Assembly (NCBI GenBank): GCA_964406605.1
Contig: CAYOSF010000020.1
Span: forward strand, 1 to 39,206
Origin: CAYOSF01 sp964406605
GTDB taxonomy: Bacteria > Chloroflexota > Dehalococcoidia > DSTF01 > RBG-16-68-14
DNA length: 39,206 nucleotides
Direction of reading: 5' to 3'
The translations under genes and the position numbers were made by a program. A model generated the notes under the pieces. It was given only the letters and a program-made list of their open reading frames with translations. It had not been told where the DNA came from and made no database searches. This document shows positions 25,222-32,722 of this stretch, one piece after another (the stretch's first letter is position 1; each line of letters opens with the position of its first letter).

Positions 25222-25617
25222 TCAGCCAACGGTCGCGACGCCATCGATCTCGACAAGTGCCTCAGGCACGAAGAGGCCGCTCACGACGAGGAACGTGATG
25301 GCCGGGTAGTGCGAGCCGAACACCTCGCGGAACGCCCGCCCGATCTCCCGGGCATTCGACACGTACGCATCGCGGTCGGTGACGTAGATACGGAGGAACA
25401 TGACCCGCTCCGGCTCGGAGCCCGCCGCCCTCACGACCGTCGCCACGTTGCGAAATGCCTGCGCGACCTGCTCGGCCATGCCGCCGGGCACCATCTGCCC
25501 GGTCCCGCGCTCGGCGCCGTTCACGCCGGAGAACAGGACGACATCCTCCCCCTCCGTGGCAAAGGCATGTGTGAACCCGCGGCCACGCGCCCATCCTTCC
25601 GGCTCCACTGCTCGCAT
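25222..25617 (-). CDS. Rid/YjgF-family protein without the RidA arginine
   Basis: The 131-aa protein has the Rid fold: FATEGEDVVLFSGVNG, QVAQAFRNVATVVRAAGS and VMFLRIYVTDRDAY. The end reads FVPEALVEIDGVA, typical of the non-RidA branches in which the imine-hydrolysing Arg of RidA (in P-x-RS) is missing. It is therefore unlikely to be a 2-aminoacrylate deaminase. The start ATG follows GGAGAGGAGA on minus. TAGACT at 25650-25655 (minus) is a possible -10. Confidence 0.85.
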   Translation of the reverse strand: MRAVEPEGWARGRGFTHAFATEGEDVVLFSGVNGAERGTGQMVPGGMAEQVAQAFRNVATVVRAAGSEPERVMFLRIYVTDRDAYVSNAREIGRAFREVFGSHYPAITFLVVSGLFVPEALVEIDGVATVG

Positions 25618-25794
25618 GGTCGGTTCTCCTCTCCAGCCCTACTCGTAGTAGTCTACACGATGTCCTGAGCGACTTCGCCTCCGGACCGGCGGCGCGAGCC
25701 GCGAGCAGAGCCGTCGCGTTCTGAACTCCGGCATTTCATGGAATGCGCGCGCGACGCTGCCCGCGTGCTTGGTGTGGCGGCCGGCTTAGCCCCG

Positions 25795-26481
25795 TCAGGG
25801 AGCGCGGAACCCGGTTGCCTCGTGCGCACCGTCGCAGAAGGGCTTGTTCTTGGACTGGCCGCACCGGCAGAGCGTGACGCGGTTGCGCGGCTCGTACACA
25901 AAGCGGTCGTCTCCCTGGATCTCCACCCGCCCCCGCACCCAGAGGGGACCGTCAGGGATCACCGCAATCGAAGGTTCGAACTCCTGCTCGACGGGCTCGC
26001 CGCCCTCTTCCAGGCTGAACTCCAGCCGGCTCGAAGGACAGTTGAGGACCATCTGCTTGAGGCGCTCGCGTACCTCCGGGTCCCCGGTGGCCTCGATCAT
26101 CTTCCACACATCCGTGTAGCGGTTCCTGCAGAAGCCGGCCTCCGCGCAAAGAGACGCGTCGTCGGTCATGACGATCCCTTCGCCCACAAAGGTCTCTTTG
26201 CGGCTCTCAGCGGGCCCGCGATCAGCGGTGAGCGTACCGTCGAAGTCGGTCGCCGGGTGCGTAGCGTCGCAGTAGGGCTTGTCACTCGAGTGACCGCAGC
26301 GGCAGAGCGAGTACCGTTCTTCCTTCTCGTAGTCCGCGTCTTCCGCGCCCACCATGTCCCATTCGAGGGGCTCGCCGTACGTACTCTTCGCCTGCGCGCG
26401 CCGCGTCAGCGTCGGCCCGCCCCTTACGATATAGGGGCCGTTCTTGGCGATCCTGATGTGAGGTTTCGAAGCGTCGCTCAT
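25795..26481 (-). CDS. Double CDGSH iron-sulfur protein
   Basis: The 228-aa protein carries two CDGSH-type 2Fe-2S sites: CRCGHSSDKPYCDATH (about 60-75) and CRCGQSKNKPFCDGAH (about 205-220), each with three Cys and one His in the mitoNEET pattern. Between them is a domain with CAEAGFCRNRYTDVWKMIE and VLNCPSSRLEF, which contains further cysteines. CDGSH proteins are redox-responsive and can transfer clusters. The start ATG 26481 follows ACGGGAG. It is cytoplasmic by lack of signal peptide. Confidence 0.9.
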   Translation of the reverse strand: MSDASKPHIRIAKNGPYIVRGGPTLTRRAQAKSTYGEPLEWDMVGAEDADYEKEERYSLCRCGHSSDKPYCDATHPATDFDGTLTADRGPAESRKETFVGEGIVMTDDASLCAEAGFCRNRYTDVWKMIEATGDPEVRERLKQMVLNCPSSRLEFSLEEGGEPVEQEFEPSIAVIPDGPLWVRGRVEIQGDDRFVYEPRNRVTLCRCGQSKNKPFCDGAHEATGFRAP

Positions 26482-26582
26482 TCTGACAGTCTCCCGTTAT
26501 GTTAATCAACCCCCGCGCCAACCACCCGTGGTCGCTCCCGCGCGCGGCGACGCCCTCCAGGTTCCACCACCCAAGATAGCAG

Positions 26583-27215
26583 CTAGTGCGATCGCGCCGC
26601 CCCGACGATGAGTTGGACCGCTTGAGGCACCGTCAGTGCATCCGTGTTGATCACGAGGTCGTAGTGGGTCGGGCCCTCCTCCCGGACACCATAGAAGCGA
26701 TGCAGGTAGTCCCTACGCTCCCTGTCCGAGTCCTTGACGGCCTTCTTGGCGTCCTCAACGCCTACACCGGCCCCTTGGGCAACACGCCCCGCCCGCACAT
26801 CCGGCGAGGCAGTGACGAAGACCCGCAGGAGACCGTCCATGCCGGCCAGCCCTATGCTGGCCCCGTGGGCAAGAATGACCACGTTGCCTTCCTTGGCCGT
26901 CTCCCGCACGACGCGCTCGATCAGATCCTCGTAGTGTGATGCCCGTTCCGGGACCAAGGTAGCGCTGGCCAACCAGCCCTGAGGGTCGGCCGGGTCGGTT
27001 GGAGCGCGACCCATCGCCTCGAGAATGCGGGTAATGAGCGCCGGGGTGTGCTCGACCTGCGCGACCGTCTCAGGAGAGACGCCCGCCTCCTCGGCCGCCC
27101 TGGCAATGATCTCCTCGTCCGCGCAACGAAACCCCAGCTCCCGTGCCACGCCACGCCCGATCTCCTCACCTCCCGCCCCTAGAGACCTCGATATCGCGAC
27201 AACACTGCATGCCAT
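26583..27215 (-). CDS. Cytidylate-kinase-like protein, paralog 1
   Basis: The 210-aa protein starts at ATG 27215 (MACSVVAISRSLGAGGEEIGRGVARELG), a variant of the P-loop region seen in the cytidylate_kin2 family. The lid and base regions are VVILAHGASIGLAG, LLRVFVTASPDVRAGRVA and DSDRERRDYLHRFYG, similar to CMP kinases. Glycines replace the classic GK(S/T) lysine region, as in this family. It is a distant paralog of the protein encoded at 35.0-35.7 kb. Substrate and role are unknown. A long upstream open frame extends 264 bp but is not supported by similarity. Confidence 0.8.
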   Translation of the reverse strand: MACSVVAISRSLGAGGEEIGRGVARELGFRCADEEIIARAAEEAGVSPETVAQVEHTPALITRILEAMGRAPTDPADPQGWLASATLVPERASHYEDLIERVVRETAKEGNVVILAHGASIGLAGMDGLLRVFVTASPDVRAGRVAQGAGVGVEDAKKAVKDSDRERRDYLHRFYGVREEGPTHYDLVINTDALTVPQAVQLIVGAARSH

Positions 27216-27521
27216 TGCGCACTGCCCCCTCTCTACTCTCACGTTACCTCGTGCGGGCGAGTCGTGCGCGGAAGACCTCGCGCCCGCGAGTGGGGTTTCC
27301 GCTCGCCGGGAGCGCGGCACACAAGGCACGAGCGCGTGGAGAGGACGTCGCGACCGTCGGCACGGCGGGCACACCGATCTCATCGGGGTGCCACGAGAAG
27401 CACAGGTTGACCGGGAATGGGGCCAGACGTAGCATTTGGTCGCCGGGACCAGCGCGACCGGGTCGGGCGACCGGCACACAATTGTCCCGGTCTTGGTCTT
27501 GTTCCGGTGGAAGGAGAAGCT
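27216..27521. other. 306-bp divergent intergenic region
   Basis: It separates the cytidylate-kinase-like gene (minus) from the rhodanese lipoprotein gene (plus). It holds a good plus-strand promoter (described below) and no believable gene. Confidence 0.5.
27407..27435 (+). promoter_or_regulatory. Promoter of the rhodanese lipoprotein gene
   Basis: TTGACC (27407-27412), a 17-nt spacer and TAGCAT (27430-27435) form a strong sigma-70 match. The predicted leader is about 80 nt and ends in an AAGGAGAAG Shine-Dalgarno. Confidence 0.6.
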
Positions 27522-27998
27522 ATGCGGATACGAATGCTCAAGCCCTGGCTTCTGGCTGCCTCGCTCTCATTGCTGTTGACGGCCGCCGTCGCCTGCGGCT
27601 CGGAGGAGACGAAGGACGAGGTCGTCGGCCAGGCTACGACCGTTGTGGCGGGGGAGATAGTCGAAACCGATGCCGGCTCATACGTCAACGTCAGCCCGCA
27701 AGAGCTATGGTCGATGCTTGGCGACAAGGACTTCACGCTGGTGAACGTGCTCGCGGACTACATCGCCGAGATCGAGGGGACCGACGCGTTCATCCCCTCT
27801 AACGAGATAGCGAGCCGCACCGACGAGCTTCCGGCGGCGCCGGACTCCAAGATCGTCGTCTACTGCCGCAGCGGGAGAACGAGCGCGGCCGCGGCGACGA
27901 CGCTGGTGAGCCTTGGGTACACGAACGTGTGGAACCTCGACGGCGGCATGATCGCCTGGGCGGACGCGGGTTACCCTCTTGTCAATACCAGGCAGTAG
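27522..27998 (+). CDS. Rhodanese-domain lipoprotein
   Basis: The 158-aa protein has a lipoprotein signal peptide with a lipobox ending AVAC (Cys about residue 22), so the mature protein is anchored outside the membrane. The rhodanese domain follows: VNVSPQELWSML, the degenerate FTLVNVLAD strand, active-site loop YCRSGRTSA with the persulfide cysteine, and NVWNLDGGMIAWADAGYP. It could handle sulfane sulfur at the cell surface. ATG 27522 follows AAGGAG. It neighbours other extracytoplasmic redox genes (DsbA-like, SCO, VKOR). Confidence 0.9.
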   Translation: MRIRMLKPWLLAASLSLLLTAAVACGSEETKDEVVGQATTVVAGEIVETDAGSYVNVSPQELWSMLGDKDFTLVNVLADYIAEIEGTDAFIPSNEIASRTDELPAAPDSKIVVYCRSGRTSAAAATTLVSLGYTNVWNLDGGMIAWADAGYPLVNTRQ

Positions 27999-28028
27999 CC
28001 TGGCCCGCCCAGGCCGACCCTCCGCCCG

Positions 28029-28442
28029 CTAGGGCCCCCCGGCGCCACCCTCCGGCGTAGCCCCCGGCGTCGGGCCCTCGGGCGCCGGAGTCTCCGTTGG
28101 TTGGGGCGCTTCCTCCGTTGCCGTGGGCACGGCGAACGGCGTCTCGACCGGCATCTCCGTGGCCGGCGCCTCCTCCGGCGTCCACGTAGGAGCCGGCGTC
28201 TCATCGGCTGGGACGGCGGTGTCGACTGGGCCCCCGTCGACCGGTCCCGACGCCGGCGCCATGGCGGTCGGGCCCCCGCCGTCGAGCGATCCGGTCCCGC
28301 CACCCACGAACGCGGCCACGAGCGCGGCAAAGAAGGCGATGACAACGCCGGCAACGATGCCCGCCGCGACGATGCGCCACCAAGCGTCAGAGCCAAACAA
28401 CCAGCGGGGCCAGCGTCCGCGGGGCGGCCCGGTCTGAGCCAC
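28029..28442 (-). CDS. Membrane-anchored Pro/Thr-rich protein
   Basis: The 137-aa protein has a short cytoplasmic start, one membrane helix (about 22-46, IVAAGIVAGVVIAFFAALVA) and a tail of about 85 residues made of Pro, Thr, Glu, Ala and Gly. The tail is disordered and looks like a surface stalk. No enzymatic domain is present. GTG 28442 has a Shine-Dalgarno inside the end of the upstream minus gene at 28450, so they are likely co-expressed. Confidence 0.65.
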   Translation of the reverse strand: MAQTGPPRGRWPRWLFGSDAWWRIVAAGIVAGVVIAFFAALVAAFVGGGTGSLDGGGPTAMAPASGPVDGGPVDTAVPADETPAPTWTPEEAPATEMPVETPFAVPTATEEAPQPTETPAPEGPTPGATPEGGAGGP

Positions 28443-28449
28443 GGCAGTC

Positions 28450-28842
28450 CTACTCCGCCTGCTCCATCAGGTACTCGGTCACTCTGGAGAGCGCTTCGTA
28501 GGCGAGGGCGATGTAATCGCGGGGGTGGAGATCGTCCAGCCTCGTCAGGGTCTCGTCGCGGGCGGAGACCGGGTCGTCGACCCCTTCGGAGAAGTCGATG
28601 CTCATCTTCAGCTCATAGAGCTCGCCGTCCTCGCAGACGACCACGCAGCCGCGCTCGGGGGTTTCGGCGGCCTCGGCCTCCACTTCGATCGCGTTGGTGA
28701 AGAAGGCGCCCGGGAAGGGAGGGAACGGGCGGAGCTGGAGCGCGGCCTCCTGCAGCAACTGACGCACCTGCATGGCCGTCCGCTCCAAGAGCAGGTCAGC
28801 CTGCGCCTTGCGTGCCATCGGGTCGTCTGGAGTCTGCGCCAT
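28450..28842 (-). CDS. Small conserved-looking protein of unknown function
   Basis: The 130-aa protein (MAQTPDDPMARKAQADLLLERTAM...) has no recognised domain. The C-terminal half is helical and acidic. The start ATG 28842 lies exactly 7 nt after a perfect TATAAT, so a leaderless mRNA is likely; GTG 28845 is the alternative. The Pro/Thr-rich protein follows 7 bp downstream. Confidence 0.65.
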   Translation of the reverse strand: MAQTPDDPMARKAQADLLLERTAMQVRQLLQEAALQLRPFPPFPGAFFTNAIEVEAEAAETPERGCVVVCEDGELYELKMSIDFSEGVDDPVSARDETLTRLDDLHPRDYIALAYEALSRVTEYLMEQAE

Positions 28843-28849
28843 CACCCGA

Positions 28850-28855
28850 ATTATA
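28850..28855 (-). promoter_or_regulatory. Consensus -10 giving a leaderless transcript
   Basis: TATAAT on minus (28850-28855) ends 7 nt before ATG 28842. The -35 (TGGCTC at 28873-28878, 17-nt spacer) is weak. Confidence 0.6.
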
Positions 28856-28942
28856 GGCTCGCGTCCGCGGTCGAGCCAGGAGGCCCTCGACTCTGGCGGC
28901 AGAGCCGCGTCAAGGCTGGATGCACGTCGCCGCCCGAGGGAT

Positions 28943-28976
28943 TGCGTCTCATGCTATCCTCTAGGGGTGAGACGCA
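28943..28976 (+). promoter_or_regulatory. Operator-like palindrome over the dsbA-operon promoter
   Basis: TGCGTCTCA (28943-28951) and TGAGACGCA (28968-28976) are perfect 9-bp inverted arms 16 nt apart. Between them lies TGC-TATCCT, an extended -10 (28955-28960), so the palindrome straddles the -10 and predicted start site. This is the layout of a repressor operator, although an RNA hairpin is the alternative. Confidence 0.55.
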
Positions 28977-29050
28977 TCATCTGTGAGCCAGTTCAGCGCC
29001 CAGTCTCACGACCCTTGCTTATCGTCAACTGATCACCGATGCTGGAGAAA

Positions 29051-29073
29051 AGGCCGGCGCCGGACGCCGGTCT
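29051..29073 (+). promoter_or_regulatory. Hairpin in the dsbA leader
   Basis: AGGCCGGCG (29051-29059) can pair with CGCCGGTCT (29065-29073) with one G-U pair around CCGGA. The stem ends 4 nt before the AAAGGAGG Shine-Dalgarno, so it could influence translation or act as an attenuator. Confidence 0.45.
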
Positions 29074-29093
29074 TGGCAAAGGAGGCATGCACG

Positions 29094-29816
29094 ATGGCGA
29101 AACGACCGGCGAAGCGGCAGCAACCAAAGCGGCGCACTCTCATGCAGCGGCTCACAAGAGGCCCTGTCCTGCTGGCCGCCGCCATCGCCGGGGCGGTGGC
29201 GGTGGTTGTTGTCGTGATCGTCGTCAGCCTAGTCACCCAGAGCAGCAACAGCATCGAACGCCTTCCCGACGTCGACGTGGCGGGCCGAACCCGCGGCGAC
29301 CCGGAAGCGCCGGTGACGATCATCGAGTTCGCCGACTTCCAGTGCTTGCACTGCAAGGACTACACCACGACAACCGCCGAGGAGGTTGAGAGGGAGTACG
29401 TCGCCAACGGCCTGGTCAAGGTCGAGTTCCGCAATATGATCGTGATCAACTCGGACTCGGTGCTGGCCGCGGAGGCCGCGATGTGCGCAAGCGATCAGGA
29501 CAAGTTCTGGGAATACCACGACTTGCTCTTCGAGAAGCAGGGCACGGGCATTTCAGGAGACAGGTTGAAGCGCTTTGCGGGGGACCTGGGACTGGACCAG
29601 ACGGCCTTTGACCAATGCTACGACAGCCGCCAACACGAGCAGGAAGTGATCGATGAAACCGAGGCAGCGAAGGACCTGGGCGTGAGATCTACCCCCACGT
29701 TGTTCATTCAGGTGACAGGCTCGGACGACTATGAGACCGTGGTTGGAGCCAAACCTTTCGACGAGGTCCAGAAGGTCATCGAGAAGAAGCTGGAGGAAGC
29801 CGGAACATCGCCCTGA
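29094..29816 (+). CDS. Membrane-anchored DsbA-like thiol-disulfide oxidoreductase
   Basis: The 240-aa protein starts at ATG 29094, after AAGGAGGC. A basic N-terminus and one membrane helix (about 24-48) anchor a thioredoxin/DsbA fold outside. The domain starts GDPEAPVTIIEFADFQC, with redox site CLHC (about 81-84), and has the cis-Pro segment RSTPTLFI near the end. It would oxidise or isomerise disulfides in exported proteins. VKOR, encoded two genes downstream, is its likely reoxidant. The gene sits behind an operator-like palindrome and a leader hairpin. Confidence 0.92.
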   Translation: MAKRPAKRQQPKRRTLMQRLTRGPVLLAAAIAGAVAVVVVVIVVSLVTQSSNSIERLPDVDVAGRTRGDPEAPVTIIEFADFQCLHCKDYTTTTAEEVEREYVANGLVKVEFRNMIVINSDSVLAAEAAMCASDQDKFWEYHDLLFEKQGTGISGDRLKRFAGDLGLDQTAFDQCYDSRQHEQEVIDETEAAKDLGVRSTPTLFIQVTGSDDYETVVGAKPFDEVQKVIEKKLEEAGTSP

Positions 29817-29888
29817 CCTGAGAGACAAGCGTTCCAGGTCCGATCAAGTGCAGCAAGTGAGACAGAGGGGGAGCGCGGAGAAGACCCC

Positions 29889-30584
29889 ATGACAGCGTCC
29901 CGTCGAAACCCCGCGGTAGGCCGGTTGGCGTGGGCACTGCCACTTCTTGTCGCGGCCGGTCTCCTGCTTGGCGCCTGCGGCTCGAGCACGGGCGAGGGCA
30001 CGGCCGCCGCCGGGACCGCGACACAGAGCAGTGAGGACGGCTTCTACGGCATGGTGCTCACCACGCCGCTCAGAAAGCCCTCCTTCACGTTACCGGATAC
30101 GGCAGGCGCCCCCTATGACTTCGCAGCGGAGACGGAAGGGTACGTGACGCTGCTCTACTTCGGGTACACGTACTGTCCGGACATCTGCCCCGGGAGCATG
30201 GCGATGGTTGGCACGGCGCTGAAGAACCTCCCGGCCGACGTGACCGATCGGGTTAAGGTCGTGTTCGTGTCTTGTGACCCGGACCGCGACACACCGGAGC
30301 GGCTGCGTCAGTGGCTGGACAATTTCGGCGTGACGTTCGTCGGGCTCATCCCCGAGAGCCAGCAGGCGGTCGACGAGATCGCGCAGCAGGCGCTCGGTCC
30401 TTTCTGGGCGCCCATCACGAACGAGGACCTGGGCGGGGGTGACTACTCGGTGAGTCACCCGGCCGTCATCGTCGCGTACACGACCGACAACTTGGCGCAC
30501 GTTCTGTACCCGTTCGGCGTGAAGGTAAGCGCGTGGGAGCACGACCTGCCGAGACTCGTCGAGGAGGGATGGACGCGATCATGA
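29889..30584 (+). CDS. SCO1/SenC-family copper chaperone lipoprotein
   Basis: The 231-aa protein has a lipobox LLGAC (Cys about residue 30), so it is membrane-anchored outside the cell. The thioredoxin-like SCO domain has copper ligands TYCPDICP (CxxxC) and the distant His in YSVSHPAVIVAY. SCO proteins deliver copper to the CuA site of cytochrome c oxidase and can act in thiol redox. Placement between a DsbA-like protein and VKOR suggests it needs oxidised or reduced cysteines from that pair. ATG 29889 follows GGGGGAGCG. Confidence 0.93.
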   Translation: MTASRRNPAVGRLAWALPLLVAAGLLLGACGSSTGEGTAAAGTATQSSEDGFYGMVLTTPLRKPSFTLPDTAGAPYDFAAETEGYVTLLYFGYTYCPDICPGSMAMVGTALKNLPADVTDRVKVVFVSCDPDRDTPERLRQWLDNFGVTFVGLIPESQQAVDEIAQQALGPFWAPITNEDLGGGDYSVSHPAVIVAYTTDNLAHVLYPFGVKVSAWEHDLPRLVEEGWTRS

Positions 30585-30654
30585 GACGGCGCGCGTGCCT
30601 CCGAAGGTACGCGCCTGCAATCACGCGAGTGCCGCCGGCGAAGGCGGAAGGTCC

Positions 30655-31164
30655 GTGACATCTTCCAGCGATGCAGCGACGCTTGCCGCTGGGCCACGGA
30701 CGCCGGCCGTAGCACGTCTGCTGCAATGGGCGCCGCTCATCATTGCGTTCATTGGGATGGGCATGACGGCCTACCTCTCCTATGTCCACTTCAGCGGTCT
30801 CCCCGTCTACTGCTCGGAATCGGGCGGCTGCGAGACAGTCCAGTCCAGCGAGTACTCGAAGCTGGTCGGCATTCCCGTAGCGCTGCTTGGATTCATTCTG
30901 TACGCCAGCATCTTCTCCACGGGACTGCTGGCCGTGCGGGGCGCCGGCTCGTTTGGGCAAGTGGCTCCGTTCCTGGTCTTCGCGTTGGCGCTCTTCGGCG
31001 TCCTCTACTCCGCCTACCTGACGTGGCTGGAGTTGTACCGCATCCATGCCATTTGCGCATGGTGCGTCGCTTCCGCCTGTGTGCTCACGGTGCTGTTCGC
31101 CGTGGCCGCCGCGGAGATAGTCATCTCCGGCCGCCTGCATGACACGGACGAATCCCCGGATTGA
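30655..31164 (+). CDS. Vitamin K epoxide reductase (VKOR) family membrane protein
   Basis: The 169-aa protein has four transmembrane helices. Redox cysteines fit VKOR: the loop pair in YCSESGGCETV and the membrane pair CAWC in HAICAWCVAS near the C-terminus, plus a conserved Ser in SYVHFSG. It would reoxidise the DsbA-like protein and pass electrons to quinone. Start GTG 30655 follows GGAAGG; GTG 30595 is an alternative. Many Chloroflexota and Actinobacteria use VKOR in place of DsbB. Confidence 0.92.
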   Translation: MTSSSDAATLAAGPRTPAVARLLQWAPLIIAFIGMGMTAYLSYVHFSGLPVYCSESGGCETVQSSEYSKLVGIPVALLGFILYASIFSTGLLAVRGAGSFGQVAPFLVFALALFGVLYSAYLTWLELYRIHAICAWCVASACVLTVLFAVAAAEIVISGRLHDTDESPD

Positions 31165-31214
31165 GCGCAGGCGGTCGCCGCCGCCAATGAATCGAGAGCG
31201 ACGCTAACGCCTGC

Positions 31215-32150
31215 ATGCACCACCTCCATCTCGTCAACGCCATAGGCCGCACGCCGCTGGTCGAGCTGAAGCGCTGCAGCCCCAAGCCGGACGTGCATCT
31301 GTTCGCCAAGCTGGAAGGCTGGAATCCAACCGGCAGCATCAAGGACCGCATCGTCCGCGAGATGCTGCTCGACGCGCAGAGGGAGGGCCGCCTGCGGCGG
31401 GGCGACACTGTGATCGAAGCGACGACGGGGAACACGGGCATCGCCCTGTCCATGGTAGGCCGCGCCCTCGGGTATGACATCCGGGTGGTCATGCCGGAGA
31501 ACGTCTACCCGGAGATCCCTCGCACGCTGTCGGTCTACGGCGCGGTCGTCGAGTGGGTGCCGGCCGAGCAAGGAATGGGGCGGGCGATCCAGGTGGCCAG
31601 GGAGCGAGCGGACCAAGAGGGCTGGTTGTACCTCAACCAGTTCGGGAGTCCGCTCAATGCGCGAACTCACTACGAAACCACGGGCCCAGAGATCCTCGCG
31701 GACGTGCCCGAGGTGGACGTCTTCGTCGCGGGCCTGGGTACGGGCGGCACGCTGATGGGTGTGGGCCAACGGCTCAAGGAGGTGAACCCGAAGACGCGGG
31801 TCATCGCCGCCGAGGCCTACCCGGGCAGCGAGCTCCAGGGCCTGAAGAGCCTCGCGGACGGCTTCATCCCGCCCATCCTCGACCTCGACAGGCTCGACGG
31901 CAAGATCCTGGTGCGCAGCCGGCACGCCTTCCGGGCCGCGGCAGAAGTGATGCGTCGCGAGTCGATCTTCGCAGGGGTCTCCTCCGGCGCTGTGCTGCAC
32001 GCCGGGCTCAAGGTGGCCCAGCGGCTCGATCGGGGGAACGTGGTGCTCGTCTTTGCAGACAGCGGCTGGAAGTACTTGGGCACCAACCTCTGGACCGCCC
32101 CCCTCGACGCGGACGAGGGCGAGGATCTGGACGATCTCTTCTGGTGGTGA
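31215..32150 (+). CDS. Cysteine synthase-like PLP enzyme (CysK/CysM family)
   Basis: The 311-aa enzyme replaces the beta-substituent of activated serine with sulfide or a related nucleophile. PLP Lys is K43 in NPTGSIKDR, with TTGNTGIAL and GLGTGGT loops binding substrate and phosphate. The C-terminal strand LVFADSGWKYLG is typical of CysM-type enzymes. Substrate (O-acetylserine or O-phosphoserine) is not fixed by sequence. It follows VKOR by 50 bp and may share its transcript; RpiB follows by 12 bp. Confidence 0.92.
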   Translation: MHHLHLVNAIGRTPLVELKRCSPKPDVHLFAKLEGWNPTGSIKDRIVREMLLDAQREGRLRRGDTVIEATTGNTGIALSMVGRALGYDIRVVMPENVYPEIPRTLSVYGAVVEWVPAEQGMGRAIQVARERADQEGWLYLNQFGSPLNARTHYETTGPEILADVPEVDVFVAGLGTGGTLMGVGQRLKEVNPKTRVIAAEAYPGSELQGLKSLADGFIPPILDLDRLDGKILVRSRHAFRAAAEVMRRESIFAGVSSGAVLHAGLKVAQRLDRGNVVLVFADSGWKYLGTNLWTAPLDADEGEDLDDLFWW

Positions 32151-32162
32151 GGAGGGCGGACA

Positions 32163-32642
32163 TTGAGGATCGCGCTGGGGAGCGACGAGCGCACGAACCT
32201 TACCGACTTCCTGAGCGCGGATCTGCGCCGTCGGGGTCACCGAGTGGACCTAGTCGGCCCCCCCGCCGGCGAGCAGATCGAATGGGCCGAGGTGGCCGAG
32301 CGGGTGGGGCTGCGGGTCGCGAGCGGCGAGGCGGAGTCGGGGGTGCTCTGCTGCTGGACGGGCACCGGCGTCAGCATGGCCGCGAACAAGGTGCCCGGCG
32401 TGCGTGCCGCGCTGTGTGGGGACGCCGAGACCGCCCGGGGCGCGCGGCGGTGGAACGACGCCAACGTCCTCTGCCTGGGTCTGCGCGCTACCTCGGAGGC
32501 GATAGCCGGCGAGATCCTGGAAGCGTGGCTCGAGACTCGGCCGGACCCCTCAGAGGCCGAGAACATCGCGAGGCTGCGCGAGCTTGACCGGCGCCGCTGG
32601 CGGGAAACCGGGGGCGGGCCGCAGGCGGCAGACGACTGCTAG
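32163..32642 (+). CDS. RpiB/LacAB-family sugar-phosphate isomerase
   Basis: The 159-aa protein starts at TTG 32163, right after the GAGGAGGG Shine-Dalgarno region. It begins MRIALGSDERTNLTDFL and has CCWTGTGVSMAANKVPGVRAA, the RpiB active-site and phosphate-loop region with the catalytic Cys. The reaction is probably ribose 5-phosphate/ribulose 5-phosphate isomerisation. Some residues differ from canonical RpiB (SDERTN in place of SDHAG), so substrate could differ. Confidence 0.85.
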   Translation: MRIALGSDERTNLTDFLSADLRRRGHRVDLVGPPAGEQIEWAEVAERVGLRVASGEAESGVLCCWTGTGVSMAANKVPGVRAALCGDAETARGARRWNDANVLCLGLRATSEAIAGEILEAWLETRPDPSEAENIARLRELDRRRWRETGGGPQAADDC

Positions 32643-32722
32643 TTCGGCTCCGTAGGAAGTGGCGAGCTTCTCGCCCGCACCTGGGATCCGGCTTTCGCGT
32701 CAGGAGGGCGCCCCTCTGCCCG

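Noticed and set aside
32284..32310. tRNA-like wording (GCCGAGGTGGCCGAGCGG) in the rpiB-like gene
   Set aside because: Lies within a well-supported coding frame and has no acceptor, anticodon or T arm.
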